The notes under the pieces are model-generated. The model saw only the letters and a list, made by a program, of their open reading frames with translations, was not told the origin of the DNA and did no database searches. A stretch of DNA of 14,530 bases. It comes from DATJWY01 sp035500775 (GTDB taxonomy: Bacteria; Pseudomonadota; Alphaproteobacteria; Acetobacterales; Acetobacteraceae). Made by a program: the position numbers and the translations under genes. The DNA is taken from assembly GCA_035500775.1 (NCBI GenBank), contig DATJWY010000289.1, positions 1-14,530 on the forward strand, in the 5' to 3' direction. Shown here piece by piece: positions 7,886-13,148 of the stretch; the stretch's first letter is position 1, and every line of letters starts with the position of its first letter.

Positions 7886-8620
7886 ATGGCTCGCCCGATC
7901 AAGCTCCCCAACAGCCGCTTCCCGTATGCCCGCAAAGTGGTCCAGAAAGACCTCCGGGCGATCCTTGGCCGCACCGAGTTCAAGCGTCCGCTCCGTGGTG
8001 GCACGCTGGAAGAGCGGAACCGCGAGCACCGCGCCGCTCTGGATGAATGGGAGGCGCAGATCGCCGCCGCTGACCTTCGCCGACCTGCGCGACGCCTGGG
8101 CCGCCGAGCGTCAGCCAAGTCCGGCGACGTTGAAGCGATACCAGATCGCCTGTGATCATCTTGTCCGGGCGCTCGGGTTCGACGACGTGCGGCGGATCAC
8201 GGTCGCGAACGTCCGGACGCGACGCTGGAAGAGCTTCGGAAGGCGCCCTCCCCGCTCGATCTCGTCCGGGCTGTGGCAGCGTGAGGCGATGCCGACCCGG
8301 TCCTGGCTGATTTCGCGCGGATTGCCCCCTTGACCGGATCGCGGATCGAGGCCACCGCCCAGTTCCGTGTCGGGAACTGCTCAGGCGGAGCGTTCAACAT
8401 TTGCAAGGATAAAACCAAGACAGGGACGCGGCGCATTCCGATCCACTCTGGCCTGATAGCCTTGGTTGAACGGCGCTGCGCGAAGAAGTCGCCCACCGAC
8501 TGGCTGTTCCCGGAGCGCTCCCAGCGGGACACCGGGGAACGCTCGATGGCGGTCTCCAAGCGGTTCGGAACCTACCGCGTCCGCCTTGGCGTGGATGATC
8601 GCCGGGGGCAGGAGCCATGA
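7886..8620 (+). pseudogene. Tyrosine recombinase (integrase), frameshifted and truncated
   Basis: Pieces of one integrase appear in different frames. The N-terminus MARPIKLPNSRFPYARKVV runs from ATG 7886, with GGGGG upstream, to about 8069. The core-binding domain continues one frame over from about 8070 (LTFADLRDAWAAERQPSPAT through GFDDVRRIT). A short piece, TLEELRKAPSPLDLVRAVAA, sits in another frame near 8218 and ends in a stop. The catalytic domain resumes from about 8303 with LTGSRIEA, carrying the first catalytic Arg. It then has KTGTRRIPIHSGL (beta-hairpin Lys) and SKRFGTYRVRLGVDD, and stops at 8618-8620 before any HxxR box or catalytic Tyr. The enzyme cannot be active. It lies directly downstream of tRNA-Thr on the same strand, which fits integration at the tRNA 3' end. 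Confidence 0.88.
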
Positions 8621-8824
8621 CCTAGCGATCTGAGTTAGAAGTCCACACACACACAATTCAAAAATAGTGAAATTGGCCGGAGTCACCGGTCTGGCCGTTT
8701 CGATTTGAGAATATAACCATCTGCAAATTTCTAATTCATATCACTAGGACGTTATATCCAGTTCGCTTGCCAAACGTTATCAGGCTGATACATACAGAGG
8801 TCTGTTCACCTTGGGATTCCGCAT
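8621..8824. other. AT-richer non-coding stretch
   Basis: Between the integrase remnant and the lipoprotein gene the sequence is visibly richer in A/T than the rest of the window. It holds a short CA run (about 8642-8654), a weak hairpin GGCCGGA/TCTGGCC near 8675-8696 and TATA-like strings near 8712 and 8754 that could serve the lipoprotein promoter. No open frame of protein character was found. Confidence 0.55.
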
Positions 8825-9415
8825 ATGCGAAGCCTATCGAGAACGGTCCTCCTCCTCGCTGCCCTCACTTCCCTGGCCGGATGCGTAGGGGAACCTACGG
8901 CATACCCGGCGCCATTCAGTCTCGTCAGGCAGAATCAGGAAGCTCAAGCGATACGCGATTTCAATGCTGCCGTTGCCGTGTGCGGGCAGCAATACCCAGC
9001 GCAGATGGGGACCATGAGCGCCAGGGAGCAATGCATCGACAATGCCGAAGATTACTATGGTAGTCGGTTCTTCCAGTTCCCGGACATCGTCGCCCGGAAG
9101 CACGCTCGATACGAAGCCGTCGCGGCACGTGTTGATAAAGGGGAACTCAGCGTGCAGGACGCTAAGCGTCAGTTAGCCCAGGACTTTGCGGCTTTGAGCC
9201 GGGAGGCCGCAGAGCGTCACGCAATCGCCGCCCACGAGCAGCACGCGCAAGCCGCCTCATCAGCCCAAATGATGGGTGCCACCGCAATGATGCTCCAGGC
9301 CAGCCAGCCCCAGCCGATGTATCAGCCCGAGCCGATAATCATGTATCAGCCTGCGCCGGTAATCAACACGAACTGCTCTGAAATGGGCGCGCTCACTGAC
9401 TGCACCAACGACTGA
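8825..9415 (+). CDS. Predicted outer-membrane lipoprotein of unknown function
   Basis: A 196-residue product. MRSLSRTVLLLAALTSLAGC is a classic lipoprotein signal: two Arg, a hydrophobic core and the lipobox L17-A-G-C20. The residue after the lipidated Cys is Val rather than Asp, which favours outer-membrane sorting. The mature part has a Cys pair (C53, C70), a charged, probably helical middle (about 86-145), then a Met/Gln/Pro-rich tail with two copies of an eight-residue unit, MYQPEPII/MYQPAPVI. It ends NCSEMGALTDCTND, an NC...DC tail seen in several small secreted bacterial proteins. The ATG at 8825 has only a weak GGGA upstream. No enzymatic motif is seen. It is convergent with the repeat-protein gene and lies inside the tRNA-linked block, so it is likely accessory cargo. 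Confidence 0.8.
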   Translation: MRSLSRTVLLLAALTSLAGCVGEPTAYPAPFSLVRQNQEAQAIRDFNAAVAVCGQQYPAQMGTMSAREQCIDNAEDYYGSRFFQFPDIVARKHARYEAVAARVDKGELSVQDAKRQLAQDFAALSREAAERHAIAAHEQHAQAASSAQMMGATAMMLQASQPQPMYQPEPIIMYQPAPVINTNCSEMGALTDCTND

Positions 9416-9483
9416 GACCACCCAACTCCGCTTTGGTGGCCTGCCAGCACGAGACGGCGGTCTGCGCGGCGCCTCATCAAGGC

Positions 9484-9545
9484 CGCAGACCACCCCGGCG
9501 GAGGACTGAGCCGCAGCCGCCCCCTCGCCGCGCGATCCCACGCCA
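9484..9545 (+). pseudogene. Relic copy of the 3' end of the small gene at 12134
   Basis: CCGGCGGAGGACTGAGCCGC (9495-9514) is identical to 12290-12309, which spans the stop codon of the small gene. Similarity continues both ways. ACCACCCCG lies upstream in both, with a 15-bp gap in this copy, keeping the TTP...AED-stop ending in frame. GCCGCGCGATC and part of the terminator hairpin lie downstream. Farther upstream only a degraded, frame-broken trace is visible. The rest of 9416-9672, between the convergent lipoprotein and repeat-protein genes, holds nothing else I can name. Confidence 0.65.
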
Positions 9546-9672
9546 TTCCTGACGACTGGCCGGTACGGACCCACCCGGCGCGAGGCCTGGACGGGGCTCC
9601 AGCGGCGACGGGTAAGCGGCCGTGAAGGTGGGCTGTGCCTTGAAGCGCCGGCACGGGACGGTCACCTCGCCA

Positions 9673-10290
9673 TTATGGGCCCGGAACGGGATAGTAATAG
9701 ACGCCATTTGCACCGTAGGCTGGGGCAAGCCACAGTCCGCCGCAGTCGTATTTGTGACGCAGCGGCCGATAGGCGCATCCCGCCGGCAAGGCCGCATACG
9801 CCGTTGGTGCCGGCGCCGCCGCGGCGCTGGCAACAGCCGCCCCGGCCGCCACGCCGGCAATGGCACCAGCCGCTGCCGCGCATCCGTTGCACCCTGACGC
9901 CGAATAGTACGGCACCGCTACCGGCGGGTGATAGGCGGAATATCCCGCATAGCCTGCAGAGCCGGGCGGGTGATAGGCCGTCGCACCGGACGAGTATGTA
10001 TGGGTGGCGCCTTGCCCATAGGCGCCAGACGTACTGCCGCCATAGGCATTCGTGTGCTCGGTGCCGCCGCCATACGCGTGTTCGGTGCTGCCGCCGTATG
10101 TGTTCGTATGTTCCGTGCCTTGGCCGTACGAATGGCTGGAACTGCCGCCGTAGGCATTGGTGTGGCTGGTTTGCCCCGCGCTATGGCTCGTACTCCCGCC
10201 ATACCGGTTGGCCGAAGCCCAAGCCAACGCCGGGTCGTGCCATAGGAGGCCTGCGAATAGGGCGCCGACCGTAACGACGAAAGCTTTCAT
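9673..10290 (-). CDS. Secreted His/Gly/Tyr-rich tandem-repeat protein
   Basis: A 205-residue product from ATG 10290, which has an excellent AAGGAGGG about 9 nt upstream. The signal peptide is residues 1-23, cleaved after ALA. Four consecutive repeats of 17-18 residues follow (30-100), for example YGGSSSHSYGQGTEHTNT, each starting YGGS and carrying His at regular places. A linker with two YHPP motifs follows. A small-residue hydrophobic stretch rich in AxxxG steps (about 137-161, glycine-zipper-like) and a C-terminal segment with C172 and C183 ending CGGLWLAPAYGANGVYYYPVP complete the protein; C134 and C137 flank the hydrophobic stretch. Likely destination is the periplasm or cell surface. It is translationally linked to the DUF2092 gene 14 nt upstream. 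The function is unknown; metal binding by the His repeats is only a guess. Confidence 0.85.
   Translation of the reverse strand: MKAFVVTVGALFAGLLWHDPALAWASANRYGGSTSHSAGQTSHTNAYGGSSSHSYGQGTEHTNTYGGSTEHAYGGGTEHTNAYGGSTSGAYGQGATHTYSSGATAYHPPGSAGYAGYSAYHPPVAVPYYSASGCNGCAAAAGAIAGVAAGAAVASAAAAPAPTAYAALPAGCAYRPLRHKYDCGGLWLAPAYGANGVYYYPVPGP
9991..10203 (-). repeat. Four tandem coding repeats (51-54 bp units)
   Basis: This DNA encodes residues 30-100 of the repeat protein. The units are 17, 18, 18 and 18 codons, with consensus YGGST-x-H-x-YG-x-GTEHTNA. Units 2 and 3 are the most alike and unit 4 is diverged at its end (GATHTYS). The array could expand or contract by slippage or recombination. Confidence 0.9.
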
Positions 10291-10304
10291 GACATCCACC
10301 CTCC

Positions 10305-11225
10305 TTACGGTGTCTTCGCTGCGGGCTGCGTGGGCGTTGCCTTCGACGGCCTGGTCATCCCGATCGGCTTCATGCCCGCCGGGGCCGCGTTTGCAGGCCG
10401 GGCGAATTTCATCGGCTCGGCGCTCCTGGCCTTTTCCGAGGTGAACGTGTCCGCAGGCAGCACCGGATCGAGTTGCCAGTTCGAGATGTCCAACTGGTGG
10501 CGCATGTTCAGCGGGTCGGCGCTGTAGACCGCCCGCACCCGCCGCGGCAGCTTGTCGTCGGCGCCGATCCAGATCTGCAGGAACACATCCGGGTTGGCCC
10601 ACGCCAGCATTTCGGTCTTCACGCCGCCAACCTCGCCCGACGGGCCAATATAGAATGCGAGGATCGCGCCATTGGTCATCGCGACATAGGGATCGGCGAC
10701 GAGCAGATCCGTGAACGGGTAGAAGATGTCTGCATTCACGAACGCCGCCTTCAGCGCCGCGTCGATCGTTGGCGGGGCGTCGGCGACGGCGACAAGATTT
10801 TCGGCCGGCGCATAGGCCATCATCGTCTTGCCGTCGTAATAGAACTCGGACACCGGTCCGTCGCCGGGAATGACCACCCGCAGCTTGTCCGGCCGTTGCA
10901 TGGCAACGTCGTAACGAACGGTGTAGAGAATTGGTGGACCGAGCTGGCTGGGGAACTCATAGCTGGCAACAGCGGTGAAGGTCATGGATTTCGCTGCGGC
11001 CAGCCGCTCGCTGGTGGCTTTGAGAAGGTCCATCGCCTTCGATTCGAGCACCATTTTCGTTGGCGCAGCGGGACGGTTTTTGGCTGCCGCCGGCGCGGGT
11101 GGTTTCGCATTCTTTGCGTTCTGTGGCTGCGCCTGCGCGGCAACCGTCGCGCTGAACACCAGCAACAGGCAGGCCGTCGGGACCTGCCAAGCATGTAACA
11201 CGCTGCGCAATTTCGCGATCTGCAT
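10305..11225 (-). CDS. DUF2092 family periplasmic protein
   Basis: A 306-residue product from ATG 11225 (MQIAKLRSV...), with AGGAAG about 9 nt upstream; in-frame starts farther upstream lack a signal sequence. The signal peptide is residues 1-32 (cleavage near ATVAAQAQ). A Pro/Ala/Lys linker (33-58) leads to the DUF2092 core (about 60-265), which I recognise from RPDKLRVVIPGDGP, EFYYDGKTMMAYAP and APPTIDAALKAAF. The core resembles the one-sided beta-sheet folds of LolA/LppX-type lipid-handling proteins; this relation is from memory. Later segments such as PFTDLLVADPY, FLQIWIGADDKLPRRV and RHQLDISNWQLDP also fit the family. The C-terminus (270-306) is Pro/Ala/Lys-rich and probably disordered. 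Its TAA stop lies in the ribosome-binding site of the repeat-protein gene, so the two form an operon. Precise function is unknown. Confidence 0.88.
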   Translation of the reverse strand: MQIAKLRSVLHAWQVPTACLLLVFSATVAAQAQPQNAKNAKPPAPAAAKNRPAAPTKMVLESKAMDLLKATSERLAAAKSMTFTAVASYEFPSQLGPPILYTVRYDVAMQRPDKLRVVIPGDGPVSEFYYDGKTMMAYAPAENLVAVADAPPTIDAALKAAFVNADIFYPFTDLLVADPYVAMTNGAILAFYIGPSGEVGGVKTEMLAWANPDVFLQIWIGADDKLPRRVRAVYSADPLNMRHQLDISNWQLDPVLPADTFTSEKARSAEPMKFARPANAAPAGMKPIGMTRPSKATPTQPAAKTP

Positions 11226-11449
11226 GTTGGGCTGCTTCCTGGTTTGGGTTCGGGTTCCTGGTATGGGGCCCCAAATGGTCACAGACTGCATCCGGGCGCA
11301 TTGATCGAGACCAAAATGCGCCGCCCGAAGATGGCTTCTAAACCTGGACGTCAAACTGACAGATAATGCGTTCTTCAGAGATTTTCCCGTCACAATAGGG
11401 TCATGGACGCATGACGGAGAACGCATCAGAAGTACAGATCGGACCCATC

Positions 11450-11483
11450 TGATACGCTCCTGGCTTGGTTGCGTTACGTATCA
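11450..11483. promoter_or_regulatory. Inverted repeat, possible operator
   Basis: TGATACG (11450-11456) and CGTATCA (11477-11483) are perfect inverted 7-mers separated by 20 nt, about 225 bp upstream of the DUF2092 start. The spacing could suit a dimeric regulator contacting two turns of helix, but no regulator gene is nearby and the match is short. Confidence 0.3.
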
Positions 11484-11542
11484 CCAGGGCAAGGTTCATT
11501 GTGACGGCGGAGGCGGTCCCGCAGAAATTCTGTGGGAGTTGG

Positions 11543-11600
11543 TCCCTGAGATCATCTCAGGGAGGCGGCCGGCGGCGAATCCCCTCCGCCTGACGGAGGG
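11543..11600. repeat. Two adjacent perfect hairpins
   Basis: TCCCTGAGA-TCA-TCTCAGGGA (11543-11563) is a perfect 9-bp stem with a 3-nt loop. CCCTCCG-CCTGA-CGGAGGG (11582-11600) is a perfect 7-bp stem 18 nt later. Neither is followed by a T-run on either strand. They may insulate the DUF2092 operon or mark the end of a former transcription unit. Confidence 0.6.
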
Positions 11601-11956
11601 AACCCAGCCAGCGCCGCCCCCGCCCCCAGCCCCCCGCCTCCACCATCCCCCGGCAACCTGCTCTCGACACCGTCGAGGTCGCGGTCCGCACCGGTCGCGC
11701 TGCCTGCCCTTGTGCGTGCCGCTCTGCCTGCGCCAGCACCCGGCTCCGCCGCTCAAGTCAGCGGCTCGGCTCGACGAGACAAGGCTGGCAGTCTGTGGGG
11801 GGGGTTCCAGACGGTTTCAGAAAGACGGTTAAAGGTCGGTGTTGTTGTTCCACCCTGGGACTGGCCAGGGATTCTCTGGACGCCTCCCGACCTCCCTCCC
11901 GGTGGGCAGCACCGGCCAAGATCGAGGAGACGCACTGAGATTCCCCGGGGCCGACC

Positions 11957-11980
11957 CTGGTCCAAAGGACTTGTCCAAAG
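11957..11980 (+). repeat. Paired direct repeats, possible integrase arm sites
   Basis: CTGGTCCAAAG (11957-11967) and CTTGTCCAAAG (11970-11980) repeat with a 13-bp period, about 85-108 bp inside the proposed right attachment site. The same CTTGTCCAAAG occurs at 7865-7875, near the left end. Direct repeats near both ends of an element can be arm-type integrase sites, but an 11-mer match alone is weak evidence. Confidence 0.35.
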
Positions 11981-12064
11981 CCCACCGACCTCGGCTCAGA
12001 ACGCTCTTGACAACCCACTGAAAGTAGCGGCAATTTCCGCCGCGATTGAGCGTCCTAACGGCCT

Positions 12065-12088
12065 TTCAATCCTTGCCAGCACCACCAC
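12065..12088 (+). repeat. Right attachment site (displaced tRNA-Thr 3' end)
   Basis: This matches the 3' end of tRNA-Thr (7784-7807) at 21 of 24 positions without gaps, including the T-loop TTCAATC. The T-stem 5' half is missing, so it is a fragment, not a second tRNA. A 7-bp GC hairpin CCGGCCC-CAA-GGGCCGG follows at once (12089-12105), in the place where the original tRNA transcript would have ended. Confidence 0.55.
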
Positions 12089-12133
12089 CCGGCCCCAAGG
12101 GCCGGAGCGGATCCCTCCCCGGCGCCAGCGCGC

Positions 12134-12304
12134 ATGGACCAGCCAGACCAACCCCCTCGCCCCAACCTGACACCCCGCGCCCTCGCCGACAAAGCCGAGC
12201 GCGAAGCCCGCCAGGCCGCCGCCCTGCGCGAGAATCTGCGCCGGCGGAAGGAACAGACCCGCGCCCGCACCACCCCGCCCGCGCCCCCACCGGCGGAGGA
12301 CTGA
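12134..12304 (+). CDS. Small basic proline/arginine-rich protein (56 aa)
   Basis: The short frame MDQPDQPPRPNLTPRALADK... has a proline-rich start, a charged helix (about 15-45: ALADKAEREARQAAALRENL then RRRKEQTRAR) and a proline-rich tail ending PPPAED. I recall similar short conserved hypothetical proteins with an AEREARQAAALRxNLRRRK core in many alphaproteobacteria; this is from memory. No good ribosome-binding site precedes the ATG, and no other in-frame start is near. Support comes from protein-like composition, the hairpin terminator 18 bp after the stop and a relic second copy of its 3' end at 9484-9545. Its N-terminus lies 46 bp after the proposed right attachment site, so it belongs to the core chromosome. 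Function is unknown; the basic helix could bind RNA or DNA. Confidence 0.62.
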   Translation: MDQPDQPPRPNLTPRALADKAEREARQAAALRENLRRRKEQTRARTTPPAPPPAED

Positions 12305-12322
12305 GCCGCGCCCCGCCCCACC

Positions 12323-12346
12323 GCCGCGCGATCACGCGGCATTTTA
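12323..12346 (+). terminator. Intrinsic terminator after the small gene
   Basis: GCCGCG-CGATCA-CGCGGC is a perfect 6-bp GC stem with a 6-nt loop, followed by ATTTTA. It begins 18 bp after the stop codon of the 56-residue gene. This separates that gene from dcd, which starts about 100 bp farther on. Confidence 0.6.
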
Positions 12347-12444
12347 GGCTTCGGCCAGGGGCTGCAATAGGCTACTCCTCCCGCCCGGCACGACGCCGCG
12401 CCATATCCAACCCTTCCCGCCCACGCTGACCTGGAGCCCCGCCG

Positions 12445-12999
12445 ATGTCCGTGATGCCCGACCATTGGATCCGTCGGATGGCGCAGGAGCACGGCATGAT
12501 CGAGCCCTTCGTCGAAACCCAGAAGCGCGAGGGCGTCATCAGCTACGGCCTCTCCAGCTACGGCTATGACGCGCGGGTCGCCGACGAATTCAAGATCTTC
12601 ACCAATGTGGACAGCGCCGTCGTGGACCCGAAGGCGTTCAGCGCGGAGAGCTTCGTCACCCGCACCGCCCCGGTCTGCATCATCCCGCCGAACAGCTTCG
12701 CCCTCGCCCACACGGTCGAGTATTTCCGCATCCCGCGTGACGTGCTGGTGATCTGCCTCGGGAAATCGACCTATGCCCGCTGCGGCATCATCGTGAACGT
12801 CACGCCGCTGGAGCCGGAATGGGAGGGGCAGGTGACGATCGAGATCAGCAACACCACTCCCCTCCCCGCCAAGATCTATGCCGGGGAAGGCATCTGCCAG
12901 TTCCTGTTCCTGCAGGGCGCCAGCCCGTGCGAGACGAGCTACGCCGACAAGGCCGGCAAATACATGCGCCAGCGCGGGGTCGCGCTGCCCCGGCTCTGA
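12445..12999 (+). CDS. dcd: dCTP deaminase
   Basis: Dcd deaminates dCTP to dUTP, the precursor of dUMP for thymidylate synthesis, as a cytosolic homotrimer. The 184-residue product matches the common alphaproteobacterial length. Visible family features are SSYGYDAR (37-44), PPNSFALAHTVEYFRIP (81-97), GKSTYARCGI (106-115, with the conserved Ser and R112 of the active site), VTPLEPEWEGQVTIEISN with the likely catalytic Glu at 133, and AGEGICQFLFLQG (146-158). The start ATG 12445 is preceded by TGGAG 8 nt upstream; an ATG three codons later is less well placed. murA follows on the same strand after about 150 bp. Confidence 0.97.
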   Translation: MSVMPDHWIRRMAQEHGMIEPFVETQKREGVISYGLSSYGYDARVADEFKIFTNVDSAVVDPKAFSAESFVTRTAPVCIIPPNSFALAHTVEYFRIPRDVLVICLGKSTYARCGIIVNVTPLEPEWEGQVTIEISNTTPLPAKIYAGEGICQFLFLQGASPCETSYADKAGKYMRQRGVALPRL

Positions 13000-13077
13000 G
13001 GCCGCGCCCCCGGCCCGCAGCACCGGCGGCCTGCCGCTTGCAACGCAACGCCCACAGACGCAAAAACGTTTGACAGC

Positions 13078-13099
13078 CAGGGGTTGCCCATCAACCCTG
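13078..13099 (+). repeat. Hairpin in the murA leader
   Basis: CAGGGGTTG, loop CCCAT, CAACCCTG form an 8-bp stem with one bulged G, 50 bp before murA. A perfect TTGACA (13070-13075) lies just before it, but no -10 box fits at 16-18 nt, so neither a promoter nor a terminator can be called with confidence. Confidence 0.4.
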
Positions 13100-13148
13100 A
13101 AGCCGTGTCGCAACCCGTAAAGCTGCCGCAGTCAAGGAGTTGAGTTCG

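Larger units (their letters stand above)
11226..12064. other. Non-coding end of the element
   Basis: About 840 bp lack a credible gene. The left part must contain the promoter for the DUF2092 operon (leftward), though no clear -35/-10 pair was found. Several inverted repeats and a pair of CTxGTCCAAAG repeats are listed separately. Open frames on both strands between 11540 and 12060 are rich in Pro/Arg, lack ribosome-binding sites and do not look like real proteins. Confidence 0.55.
7784..12088. mobile_element. Decayed tRNA-Thr-integrated element (about 4.3 kb)
   Basis: The block begins at the T-loop of tRNA-Thr and ends at a 21/24 match to that tRNA 3' end. It starts with a broken tyrosine integrase reading away from the tRNA, contains an AT-richer stretch, and carries three envelope-protein genes that separate the conserved left (dapB) and right (dcd, murA) neighbourhoods. 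No conjugation, replication or phage structural genes remain. The limits rest on the imperfect att pair, so the right edge is less certain than the left. A second internal rearrangement is suggested by the relic at 9484-9545. Confidence 0.6.

Noticed and set aside
9991..10203. Regularly spaced repeats that might suggest a CRISPR array
   Set aside because: The repeats are contiguous, in-frame coding units of 51-54 bp with no unique spacers, so they are protein repeats.
12065..12105. Second complete tRNA gene
   Set aside because: Only the T-loop to CCA part is similar; the T-stem 5' half, anticodon arm and acceptor 5' strand are absent.
11712..12170. 152-codon open frame on the plus strand in the gene-poor end of the element
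   Set aside because: Pro/Arg/Ser-rich translation without ribosome-binding site, crossing the proposed right attachment site and the start of the 56-residue gene.
12055..13113. 352-codon open frame on the minus strand
   Set aside because: Overlaps dcd and the small plus-strand gene; no ribosome-binding site and no family features.
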